DNA from: CAYXAA01 sp964462985
GTDB taxonomy: Bacteria; Pseudomonadota; Alphaproteobacteria; Rhizobiales; Stappiaceae
Direction: 5' to 3'
DNA length: 64,000 bases
Assembly: GCA_964462985.1 (NCBI GenBank)
Contig: CAYXAA010000004.1
Span: 124,001-188,000, forward strand
The notes below the pieces were generated by a model. It was not told the DNA's origin. It did no database searches and was given only the letters and a program-made list of their open reading frames with translations. A program made the translations under genes and the position numbers. Below, in pieces: positions 8,489 through 16,174 of the stretch. Positions within the stretch are counted from its first letter, which is position 1, and every line of letters begins with the position of its first letter.

Positions 8489-9069
8489 CAGAACCGTTCC
8501 AGCACCGTCCCGACGCGGTCGAGAAAAGCGGCACGGCTCTCGGGCGTCGAGCGATTCATGTCGTAATGAACGAGGTAGTGGAAGGGCGCGGTCGGCTTGA
8601 CGACGGCGCGCAGCACCCGCTTCACCGCCTTGCGCGGCGGGTCGCCGACGATGAGTGCGCGCAGGCGAGACCCGCCGTAAGTGGTGATCGTCGCGACTTT
8701 CTTGATGTTGTGCAGGCAGGGCACGACCTTGCCGTTTTCCATGCGAAACGAGACACCGGGCAGGAAGACACGGTCGAAAAAGCCCTTCAGGATCGCCGGG
8801 TATCCGAAGTTCCACACCGGAAACACCAGCACCAGCGCTTCGGCTCGCTTCAGCCGCGCTATGTAGGGCGCGACGGCGGCACGATCGTTTTCAAGATCAT
8901 GATAGGCTAGGCGTTCGGCGCGTGTCAGGCGGGGATCGAAATCCTCGGCATAAAGATCGAGGTCATCGACGTCATGCCCGGCCCGCGCAAGCGCGCCCAG
9001 CACGCGGGCATGAAGCGCAGCGTGATAGGAGGTCTCGACCGGGTGAGCGTAAAGGACGAGGACGCGCAT
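8488..9069 (-). CDS. NAD(P)H-dependent flavodoxin-fold reductase 2
   Basis: Paralogue of the following gene, 193 residues, first in the reductase pair. The phosphate loop is VLVLYAHPVETSYHAALHAR; FPVWNFGYPAILKGFFDRVF and TTYGGS mark the flavin-binding face. The C-terminal half of the two paralogues is less alike than the N-terminal half. It probably forms a dimer and reduces quinones or nitro compounds with NAD(P)H. Its stop codon shares a base with the start of the next gene. Upstream is a 316-base stretch without a gene. Confidence 0.85.
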   Translation of the reverse strand: MRVLVLYAHPVETSYHAALHARVLGALARAGHDVDDLDLYAEDFDPRLTRAERLAYHDLENDRAAVAPYIARLKRAEALVLVFPVWNFGYPAILKGFFDRVFLPGVSFRMENGKVVPCLHNIKKVATITTYGGSRLRALIVGDPPRKAVKRVLRAVVKPTAPFHYLVHYDMNRSTPESRAAFLDRVGTVLERF

Positions 9070-9385
9070 GGGTTATGGAGTGATGGGTTTGGTGGAGCGG
9101 AGCGCGGTCGCTCCACCCTCGGCCGTCGTCCTGGGCCGCGTGGGCCGCTGGCGCGTCGCGTGATCCAGGATCCAGCGACCAAGTCGCGCGTCAGCGAGTC
9201 CATAGGCCCGCGCAGGGCTCGTATCCGCTGGTCTTGGATTAAGGGTGGGCTGCGCCCACGAGTCTTGCACTGGGTTCTGGTTCACGCGATGCCGCTTCGC
9301 GGGACGCTGTCCTGGATGACGGCTAAGGCTGCCGTCACCCCAAACATTCGACGCATCGCGTGGACGCGCGTTCATCTCACCCCCC
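9070..9385. repeat. Intergenic palindromic stretch without a gene
   Basis: No credible coding sequence in 316 bases. Three hairpins are visible: 9091-9117 (GGTGGAGCG / CGCTCCACC), 9245-9259 (GTGGGC / GCCCAC) and 9317-9337 (TGACGGC / GCCGTCA). The stretch also carries GTCCTGGATGACGG and GATCCAGGATC. These recall the dispersed palindromic intergenic repeats found in many Rhizobiales genomes. I see only this copy in the window, so the repeat assignment is an inference. Confidence 0.4.
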
Positions 9386-10786
9386 TCACTGCGCCAGCCC
9401 TTTGAACAGGAACACTTTCTCGGACCGGTAGTCGTACGCAGGATCTTCCCACGCGATCATCTTGCCTGGATTGAGAAGGCCTTTCGGATCCGCCTCCCTC
9501 TTGAACGCGAGCTGGATTTCATCGGTCTGTTTCATCCCGCCCTCCTCCAGCGTGTAGCGGTGCGGGTTGAAGATCGGGCAGCCGTGGTCCTCATGAATGC
9601 GGATGATTTCGTCGAGACGCTCTTCGGTGGTGTAGCGCACGATCGGCAGGCCGAAGCAGGTGATCCTGCCGTCGAAGCGGACGAACTCAAGGTGGCCGGG
9701 TACCTCGTCGCCGAGCAGTCGCGTCAGCGCCGCGACCTTCCCAACGTGGTCGGGGAAGGGATAGAGCACCTGGAGATAGGTGATTGTCGGGTCGACGCGC
9801 AGACCGCGAAGCGTGGTGTGGTTCCAGGCGAGCTCGTAGGCCGGCGGCAGGCCTTTCTTCTCCTCCACAGTCGCCGTATCCGAGCGGTACAGGATCTCGG
9901 CCTTGCGAAACCGCGCCGTGAAGGCGGCGAAGGCGGCCATGGCGAAGGGCGCGACCATCAACACGCAGACCGACTGGTCTCGGCGGATCATCTTCTGGTG
10001 GCGCAGGAAATAGTCGTGCGGCACCGGTGCGGCGACCGGGGCGATTTCCTTGACAAGCAGCCCGTCCTCATTGCCGAGCGCGTCGGCAAAGCGAACGGCA
10101 TCCATGAAATCGTCGAAGCCGACAAGGACATCGACCCAGTCGTAGGAGGCGGCGAGCGGCGTCTCGACTTCGAGAATAACGCCATTCGTGCCGTAGGCGT
10201 GCATGACCTTGTGAAGATCCTCTCCGGTCAGTTCCAGAACCCGGGGTGTCGCCTCCATGGTCGCGATCTTCAGCCTCAGGACGTTGCCGAGGTCGCGAAG
10301 GCCGCCCCAGTTGATAGAACCAACGCCGCCGGAGCCGCCGGCGATGAAGCCGCCAAGGGTTGCAGTGCGATAGGTCGAGGGATGGAGGCGCAACTCCTGG
10401 CCGGTGCTGCGAGTCTCGTCATCGACCGCGGACAGCACGGCACCAGCCTGCGAGCGCACGGTGCCGCGGCCGATTTCCAGCACCTTGTTCATCTCGGCGA
10501 GGTTGAGCACCACGCCGCCCGACAACGGCATGGCCTGGCCGTAGTTGCCGGTACCGGCACCACGGGTCGTAACCGGGACATCGTGCGCATAGCAGGTGGC
10601 GAGCACGCGCAACACCTCGTCTTCGGTCTTTGGCGTGACGACCAGATCAGCACTAACATGGTCGAGCTGGCGCTTCAGGACGGGCGAGTACCAGAAGAAG
10701 TCGCGGCTCTTCTGCCTGACGATCTGCGGGTTGTCCTCGATTGCGAGACCGGCGAGGTCTGCCTTCAACGCCGCAAGGTCCGTCAT
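9386..10786 (-). CDS. FAD-binding oxidoreductase A (vanillyl-alcohol-oxidase/PCMH fold)
   Basis: Flavoprotein of 466 residues. The PCMH-type FAD-binding domain has VVTPKTEDEVLRVLATCY near residue 50, TTRGAGTGNYGQAMPL around 90 and the pyrophosphate segment LRLHPSTYRTATLGGFIAGG around 135-155. The C-terminus ends in the usual FKREADPKGLLNPGKM. It lacks the 4Fe-4S Cys motifs of glycolate oxidase subunits and is paralogous to the gene at 18910-20265 (both have KSRDFFW, GNYGQA and HPST). It overlaps the deaminase gene by 4 bases and so is coupled to it. A probable role is oxidation of a nucleobase-type substrate; this is inferred from neighbours only. Confidence 0.8.
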   Translation of the reverse strand: MTDLAALKADLAGLAIEDNPQIVRQKSRDFFWYSPVLKRQLDHVSADLVVTPKTEDEVLRVLATCYAHDVPVTTRGAGTGNYGQAMPLSGGVVLNLAEMNKVLEIGRGTVRSQAGAVLSAVDDETRSTGQELRLHPSTYRTATLGGFIAGGSGGVGSINWGGLRDLGNVLRLKIATMEATPRVLELTGEDLHKVMHAYGTNGVILEVETPLAASYDWVDVLVGFDDFMDAVRFADALGNEDGLLVKEIAPVAAPVPHDYFLRHQKMIRRDQSVCVLMVAPFAMAAFAAFTARFRKAEILYRSDTATVEEKKGLPPAYELAWNHTTLRGLRVDPTITYLQVLYPFPDHVGKVAALTRLLGDEVPGHLEFVRFDGRITCFGLPIVRYTTEERLDEIIRIHEDHGCPIFNPHRYTLEEGGMKQTDEIQLAFKREADPKGLLNPGKMIAWEDPAYDYRSEKVFLFKGLAQ

Positions 10787-12099
10787 CGCGTGGTCTCCAT
10801 CAGGTCGTCGAGTTCGCGGTAGTCGGGCAGAGTGCGGTCGATCGGCCGGCCGCCGCGCAGGACGAGGCGCGGCCCGTGCGGGCGCGACAGCAGCTCGCTC
10901 CAGTTGCGGGCGCGGAACAGGAGCAGGTCCGCCGGACGATCCGGTACGATACGACCGAACTCAGGCCGGCCGATCACTGCTGCAGGCGTCGTGGTCACCG
11001 TCCTGATCCAGTCGCCGATCGGATGATCGAGGTGCAGGATCCGCGTCGCCTGGGCATAGACCTCGACAAGATCGAGGTCACCATAGGCGTAGAACGGGTC
11101 GCGGGTGTTGTCGGAAGCGACCGCGACGGGAATTCCGCGGGCCTTCATCTCGTGGAGCAGGGTGACGCCGCGCCAGCGCGGAGTGCGTCCAGCGCTCCGG
11201 TCCTGCAGGTACATGTTGCACATCGGTAGCGAGACGACGGCGATGCCGGCTTCGGCGACGAGGTCCATGGTACGGTCGGCCTCGTCGGCGTCCTGGCGGG
11301 CCAGCGAGCAGCAGTGGCCGACGACGATGCGATTCTGGAACTTGTGGCGCAGGGCTGTCTGCGCGATGTGACGCAGGCTTTGGGCCTGTGGGTCGGCGGT
11401 CTCGTCGACGTGAAAATCAAGCTCGAGGCCAAGATCGATCGCCCTGCGGAAGATGGCATCGAGATGCTGGTCGAGACGCGGCACCATATAGGTGACAGCG
11501 CCGAGAACCCCGCCGGCCTTAGCGACGCGCGCGGCGATCGAATCGAGAAATCCGTCTTCGAGGTCGAGACGGTCAATGCCGAAAAGGCAGGAGCCCTGGA
11601 GCTCGATCCGGCCCTTCCAAGTCTCGTGCATTTCCGTCAGGACTGGCCAGGAAATCCCATCCTGCGGCGGGATGCTGTCGATATGGGTGCGGATCAGTAC
11701 CGTACCGTGCACGTAAGCGGTGCGCAGCGCGAAATCCACGCGCCGGCGCACGTCCTCGGCGGACCAGTTGGCAGCGCGATCCTCTGCCACCGCCTGGAGC
11801 GCCCCCATGAAACTGCCGTCGGGATTAGGCTTGCGCGGCCAGATATGACCCTTGTCGAGATGGGTGTGCATGTCGACAAGACCAGGAAGGACGAGACCAC
11901 CGTCGAGATCGACCACCGGCACGCCCTCTGGCCGCAGCGCTCCGGGCGGTGCGATTGCGGCGACGCGGCCATGAGATAGGAACAAATCGCCACTGGCAAG
12001 GCCGTCGGCGTCGGCGACGAGATCCGCCCGGGCTATCGCCAACGGAATCGTCGCGGCCGTAAGGACCATGTCGCCGGCAGGCAACGCGGGAAATGGCAT
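10783..12099 (-). CDS. Amidohydrolase, cytosine deaminase-like
   Basis: Metal-dependent deaminase or hydrolase of 438 residues in the TIM-barrel amidohydrolase superfamily. Metal ligands are visible as HTHLDK (after PGLVDM), HVDE and GHCCSLA. The late Asp lies in VASDNTRDPFYAYGDLDLVEV (split here), a signature close to CodA cytosine deaminase. It probably releases ammonia from a pyrimidine or related ring in the cytoplasm. It is coupled to FAD oxidoreductase A and sits 4 bases after the ABC permease gene in one operon. ATG 12099 is used; ATG 12069 is an alternative. Confidence 0.82.
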   Translation of the reverse strand: MPFPALPAGDMVLTAATIPLAIARADLVADADGLASGDLFLSHGRVAAIAPPGALRPEGVPVVDLDGGLVLPGLVDMHTHLDKGHIWPRKPNPDGSFMGALQAVAEDRAANWSAEDVRRRVDFALRTAYVHGTVLIRTHIDSIPPQDGISWPVLTEMHETWKGRIELQGSCLFGIDRLDLEDGFLDSIAARVAKAGGVLGAVTYMVPRLDQHLDAIFRRAIDLGLELDFHVDETADPQAQSLRHIAQTALRHKFQNRIVVGHCCSLARQDADEADRTMDLVAEAGIAVVSLPMCNMYLQDRSAGRTPRWRGVTLLHEMKARGIPVAVASDNTRDPFYAYGDLDLVEVYAQATRILHLDHPIGDWIRTVTTTPAAVIGRPEFGRIVPDRPADLLLFRARNWSELLSRPHGPRLVLRGGRPIDRTLPDYRELDDLMETTR

Positions 12100-12103
12100 C
12101 GGC

Positions 12104-12976
12104 TCAGTTCTCTCGTGTCAGCGCGCTCTCGTGCCAGCGGCGCAGAAGCAGGTGGGAAATCAGGCTGGTGACAAAGAAGATCAGAACGCCGGTCACCGAG
12201 AGCAGGATGAGGGCCGCGAATAGTCGGGGAATGTTGAGCCGGAACTGCGATTCAAGCAGGCGGAAGGCAAGGCCCGAGCTGGCGCCGGCCGAGCCGGCAG
12301 CGAATTCGGCGACGACGGCGGCAATCAGCGCGAGGCCGCCGGCAATCCTGAGGCCGGCGAGGAAGTACGGCAAGGCACTTGGAATCTTGAGCAGAAACAG
12401 CGTCTGCCAGCGGCTGGCACCGTAGAGCTCGAACAGGTTCAGGAGATTATGGTCCGTCGATTTCAGCCCCTGGGCCGTGTTGGACAGCACCGGAAAGAAG
12501 GCAACGATCCAGGCGCAGATCAGCAGGGCGGATTGCGTGGTGGGAGCGTAGATCAGGATCAGCGGTGCAATGGCAACGATCGGAGTCACCTGAAGAATGA
12601 CGGCGTAAGGATAGAGCGCAAGTTCGATCCACCGGGACTGCGTCATCAAAATGGCAAGGCCAGCGCCGCCCACGAGCGCAATCAGGAGAGCGGTGAAGGT
12701 GATCTTCAACGTGACGACGAGGGCCGCAGACAGGATCGGCCAATCCTCGACCATGGCCTCGGCGACGCGCAGCGGGCTCGGCAGGATGTAATGCGGCACG
12801 TTGTAGGCGTGTACGTACCAACCCCAGACGACGACGAGCAGTGCCAGCATCGTGACGGGCACCAGAACCCTCAGAACCCGTTCGCCGAGACCCGCCGACG
12901 AGGGAGCGGCCGGCATCGGTTCATCGAGGTGCGACGGGGCGACGTTTTCCGTTTTTTGCGTGTCGATCGCGGTCAT
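12104..12976 (-). CDS. ABC permease, NMT1/THI5-type importer
   Basis: Inner-membrane subunit of 290 residues, BPD_transp_1 family, the type pairing with NMT1/THI5-like, nitrate or taurine receptors. About six spans are visible, the first at roughly residues 32-50 (VLVPVTMLALLVVVWGWYV). The EAA-like loop has ELYGASRWQTLFLLKIPSAL. The ATG at 12976 overlaps the stop of the ATPase gene (ATGA). The N-terminal 30 residues are hydrophilic and cytoplasmic. Confidence 0.88.
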   Translation of the reverse strand: MTAIDTQKTENVAPSHLDEPMPAAPSSAGLGERVLRVLVPVTMLALLVVVWGWYVHAYNVPHYILPSPLRVAEAMVEDWPILSAALVVTLKITFTALLIALVGGAGLAILMTQSRWIELALYPYAVILQVTPIVAIAPLILIYAPTTQSALLICAWIVAFFPVLSNTAQGLKSTDHNLLNLFELYGASRWQTLFLLKIPSALPYFLAGLRIAGGLALIAAVVAEFAAGSAGASSGLAFRLLESQFRLNIPRLFAALILLSVTGVLIFFVTSLISHLLLRRWHESALTREN

Positions 12977-13812
12977 AGGTGGTCGCCAACATCCATTGCG
13001 GCATGCAGCGCGGCCGAAGCCTGGCGGCAATAGTCGTTGTAGACGGCGGAAGTGCGGAAGTCTTCCTCGCGGGGGTAGGGCGCGTCGATCGCCATGTCAC
13101 TGACGACGCGGCCGGGACGGGCGGCCATCACGACGATCCGGCTCGACAGGTAGACGCTCTCAAACACCGAATGGGTCACGAAGATGACGGTCCAGCCGAA
13201 CTTCTCCCACAGATGCAGCAGGTCGTTGTTGAGCTTGAAGCGGGTGATCTCGTCGAGCGCGGCAAAAGGCTCGTCCATCAGCAGCAGCTTCGGCCGGGTG
13301 ACCAGGGCGCGGGCAATCGAAACGCGCATTTTCATGCCGCCGGAAAGCTCGCGCGGATAGGCTCCGGCAAAGTTCTCGAGGCCAACCATGCGCAGGGAGT
13401 CGAGCACTCGGTCGCGGGCTGCGGTCCTTGACACACCCTTCAGGCGCAGCGGCAGCCACACATTGTTGAAGACGCTCGCCCAGGGCATCAAGGTCGGCTC
13501 CTGGAAGACGAAGCTGATCTCGGGCCGGTTCTTGGCGGAAAGATGGGTGCCATTCACGGGCCACGAGATCGTCCCTGACGACGGTTCGCCAAGGCCGGCA
13601 ACGATCCGAAGCGCCGTCGATTTGCCGCAACCCGACGGTCCGAGCAGACTGATGAACTCGCCTTCGCCGACGTCAAGTGACATGTTCTGGAGAGCGACGG
13701 TGCCGTTGGAGAAAATCTTCGAGACGCCGTCGAGCCGGACCAGCGGCCGAGACGACCCGGCGTCCGGACGCTCGACCGCGCCTTGCTTCTGCTGCGGAAT
13801 ACTGCTCAACAC
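12973..13812 (-). CDS. ABC importer ATPase, SsuB/TauB type
   Basis: Cytoplasmic ATPase of 279 residues. Walker A is GPSGCGKST, the signature is LSGGMKMRVSIARAL and Walker B is LLLMDEPFAALDE; the switch His is in FVTHSV. The start is taken as GTG 13812 (VLSSIPQQKQG); the frame upstream reaches the N gap after about 40 bases, so an earlier start cannot be ruled out. It is followed by the permease with a 4-base overlap. Confidence 0.85.
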   Translation of the reverse strand: MLSSIPQQKQGAVERPDAGSSRPLVRLDGVSKIFSNGTVALQNMSLDVGEGEFISLLGPSGCGKSTALRIVAGLGEPSSGTISWPVNGTHLSAKNRPEISFVFQEPTLMPWASVFNNVWLPLRLKGVSRTAARDRVLDSLRMVGLENFAGAYPRELSGGMKMRVSIARALVTRPKLLLMDEPFAALDEITRFKLNNDLLHLWEKFGWTVIFVTHSVFESVYLSSRIVVMAARPGRVVSDMAIDAPYPREEDFRTSAVYNDYCRQASAALHAAMDVGDHL

Positions 13813-13854
13813 AAACCCCGTTTTGCGCCAGGAGAGTCGGCGTCGACACGGCAG

Positions 13855-13954
13855 NNNNNNNNNNNNNNNNNNNNNNNNNNNNNNNNNNNNNNNNNNNNNN
13901 NNNNNNNNNNNNNNNNNNNNNNNNNNNNNNNNNNNNNNNNNNNNNNNNNNNNNN
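13855..13954. other. Assembly gap of 100 N
   Basis: Exactly 100 ambiguous bases, the conventional size for a gap of unknown length. It lies between the ATPase start and the end of the binding-protein gene, so a missing gene (for example a second permease) cannot be excluded. Confidence 0.98.
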
Positions 13955-14021
13955 GTCACTGCCTTTCGCCTGGGCGAGGCGGAGCCCCACCCGGGCCGTT
14001 TCAAAGGACCAGCGTGCCGGC

Positions 14022-15032
14022 CTATTTCTTCAGATCCATACCGACGCCCTTGCAAACGAATTCGGTCGTATAGATCTGCGACAGGTCGAGACCATCCTTG
14101 ACGACGCCAACGGTGACCATCAGGTCGTAGAAGGTCTGCACCCGTTCGTCGACCATGCAGCCGATGCCCTTCTCCAGCGCCTCTCCCGACTCAATCAGTC
14201 CATACTCCTTGATGGTCTCGATCGTGAAGGCGATCTGATCGTCGGTCATCTCGGGATTGTCCTTCTTGATCAGCTCATTGGCGGCAGCGTTATCGCCGTA
14301 AAGATAGTTGTACCAGCCAATGATCGAGGCATCGACGAAGCGTTGCACCACGTCCTTGTTGGCGGCGACGAAATCAGCCTTGGCCTCGATCGTGGTCGAA
14401 TAGGCGCCGAAGCCGTTGTCTGCGAGCAGGAACAGCTTCGGCTTGAAGCCGCCCTGCTGCTCGATGGCATAGGGCTCGGACGTGATGTAGCCCTGCTGCG
14501 CGGACTGCTTGTCGGCCAAGAAGGGCCCGGGATTGAAGGTGTAGGGCTTGTACTGCTCGTCGCGGAAGCCCGGAAAGGCCGACTTCATCCATTGGAAATA
14601 GGAGGTGTAGCCGTCCTTGCCCATGAAGATGGTCGGCAGCTTCGCGAGGTCCTCGAAGGTTTCCACGCCCGCATCGGGATGAGCGATCAGCACCTGCGGA
14701 TCCTTTTGGAAGATCGCCGCGACCTCCACCAGGGGGATGCCCTGTTCCACGGCAGAGAAGGAGCCGAGCAGGTTGCCGTTCATGTAGAAGGTGATCTTGT
14801 CGGCCATCAACAGCGCGCGGTTGGCGGCCTGCGGCCCGCCCTGCACGATCTCGACCTTGAGGCCGTATTTCTCGTAAGTCCCGTCGGCGACAGCCTGATA
14901 GAACCCGCCGTGTTCCGCCTGGGCCAGCCAGTTGGTCCCGAACTTGACCTCGTCGAGCGCGAAGGCTGGCGTCGCAGCCGTGGCCAAGACTACGGTGAAC
15001 CCGGCGCCCATCAGAAGATGCCCCAGACGCAT
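14022..15032 (-). CDS. ABC substrate-binding protein, NMT1/THI5-like
   Basis: Periplasmic receptor of 336 residues. A Sec signal peptide (LLMGAGFTVVLATAATPAFA, cleavage about residue 25) precedes DEVKFGTNWLAQAEHGGFYQ and GLKVEIVQGGPQAANRAL, cut here for length, both typical of the NMT1/THI5-like fold that binds pyrimidines, HMP, riboflavin or related rings. The RBS GGAGGGG lies before the ATG at 15032. It leads the operon with ATPase, permease, deaminase and FAD oxidoreductase. The ligand is probably a nucleobase-like heterocycle. I looked for a TPP riboswitch upstream and saw none. Confidence 0.88.
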   Translation of the reverse strand: MRLGHLLMGAGFTVVLATAATPAFALDEVKFGTNWLAQAEHGGFYQAVADGTYEKYGLKVEIVQGGPQAANRALLMADKITFYMNGNLLGSFSAVEQGIPLVEVAAIFQKDPQVLIAHPDAGVETFEDLAKLPTIFMGKDGYTSYFQWMKSAFPGFRDEQYKPYTFNPGPFLADKQSAQQGYITSEPYAIEQQGGFKPKLFLLADNGFGAYSTTIEAKADFVAANKDVVQRFVDASIIGWYNYLYGDNAAANELIKKDNPEMTDDQIAFTIETIKEYGLIESGEALEKGIGCMVDERVQTFYDLMVTVGVVKDGLDLSQIYTTEFVCKGVGMDLKK

Positions 15033-15412
15033 ATGATTTTCCCCTCCGTGTACCCGGGTCACGCGTGACGCGTTCCCATTTGCTCTTGTTTGGATCCTGC
15101 TTGTCAGGAACCCGACCGCACGTGATCACGACGGACCAGCCGTCGGATTTTCGACCAACGGACCTGCTCGCAAACCGCATGCCACGCAAGGCCACTTGTC
15201 AGCGGCCCAGCGAAATCGGCAAGTTCCGGCCCAAGGCTTGTAATCTATGACAGTAACTCACGACTCCTGCCCAAAAAAGCAGCAAAATTCTGACTTGAGG
15301 TTAGCCACCGGAGAGGTTCACGGGCGTTGAATCGCCCGCTGCAGCGGTCTTTCCAAGACGGCCGAAACGGCCTAGCGTCGTCCATGCCTGCCGCTCCAAA
15401 AGGCGTTCCCGA
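15033..15412. promoter_or_regulatory. Divergent intergenic region of the nucleobase island
   Basis: 380 bases without a gene, between the leftward importer operon and the rightward Rid/deaminase genes. A perfect 12-bp palindrome GTCACGCGTGAC lies at 15058-15069, 26 bases upstream of the binding-protein start. A 10-bp palindrome CGTGATCACG follows at about 15120. A hairpin GGCCG / CGGCC lies near 15361-15373, upstream of the Rid gene. Promoter boxes are not clear. Confidence 0.45.
15058..15069. promoter_or_regulatory. Candidate operator palindrome
   Basis: GTCACGCGTGAC is a perfect 12-bp palindrome between the binding-protein start codon (15032) and the rest of the divergent region. Its position would let a bound regulator block transcription of the importer operon. 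The regulator is not in the island. Confidence 0.4.
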
Positions 15413-15802
15413 ATGATCAAGCCCGTCACGCCCTCTGATATTCACCCGCCCTTCGCCCGCTACAGTCACGGCGTCGAAGTGCCGGCCGGGCATCGGCTGG
15501 TGTTCTGCTCCGGTCAGCTCGGCATTGGCCTCGACGAGACGATCCCGCCCGACGCCGAGGGGCAGACCCGACTCTGCTTCGAGAACATCCGCTCGATCCT
15601 TGCCGCCGCCGGGATGACGCTTTCCGACATCGTGCGCATCAATGCCTTCGTCAGTGGCCGCGAGCACCTCGCCGGCTATATGAAGACCCGCGATCAGTTC
15701 TTTCACGACCCACCTCCGGCCTCCACGCTGATGATCGTCTCGGGTTTTGCGCGCGAGGCCTTCGTGGTGGAAGTCGAGGTGGTGGCGGCAAAAAGGGACT
15801 GA
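15413..15802 (+). CDS. Rid family protein
   Basis: Small trimeric YjgF/YER057c/UK114-fold protein of 129 residues. FCSGQLGIG is the conserved core strand, and ENIRSILAAAGMTLSDIVRI and VVEVEVVAA follow. RidA hydrolyses reactive enamines/imines using an Arg in the P-x-R segment. Here that segment reads PASTLMIVSGFA, with no Arg, so the protein belongs with the Arg-lacking Rid groups and probably is not a 2-aminoacrylate deaminase. It stands at the start of the rightward half of the island and may act on a ring-opened or imine intermediate. Confidence 0.85.
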   Translation: MIKPVTPSDIHPPFARYSHGVEVPAGHRLVFCSGQLGIGLDETIPPDAEGQTRLCFENIRSILAAAGMTLSDIVRINAFVSGREHLAGYMKTRDQFFHDPPPASTLMIVSGFAREAFVVEVEVVAAKRD

Positions 15803-16174
15803 CTCATACCCAGCCTGGTCGACGTGCTCCCGCTGCCGCTGGCGTTTCCGATCCCGCTGCTGTGACGTTCCGCCCGAATGTTTTCGCCGTTCATGCATAT
15901 GGCTGCTTCGCGGGCCGGCGCTGTAGACGGTGGCAGGCATCGTGACCGCGCGGCGTCCTTTGGGCCGTTGCGGCCCTGCTCGGGCTAGAATCGCCTTGAC
16001 GCCGTTTCTACTGAAGCGCCAATCCCGCGCCCCTTGCCGATCGGCACCGTTGGTATAGAAATTTCCAGGTTGCCGCTTCACCGGCACCCTCTCGAAATCC
16101 TCCTGCGCGGAACTCGGGCGGTCATGGACGGCCGCCATCTAAGCCTGCAGATCCAGAAAAAGGACCGACTTCCC
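15803..16174. other. Intergenic stretch, no gene seen
   Basis: 372 bases between the Rid gene and the deaminase gene. The frames that run through it lack codon bias or recognisable motifs. AAAAAGGA at 16157-16164 serves as the ribosome-binding site of the deaminase start. A short hairpin TGCCG / CGGCA lies near 16072-16087. No convincing promoter or riboswitch. Confidence 0.5.

Noticed and set aside
13813..14021. Mobile element at the N gap
   Set aside because: The flanks continue one importer operon and show no inverted repeats or target duplication; the gap is an assembly feature.
15033..15300. TPP riboswitch upstream of the NMT1/THI5-like receptor
   Set aside because: The conserved CTGAGA and ACCTGA boxes are not found on the minus strand, so thiamine control is not supported.
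15245..16138. Minus-strand frame covering the Rid gene and gap
   Set aside because: Overlaps the Rid gene fully, lacks recognisable domains and start signals.
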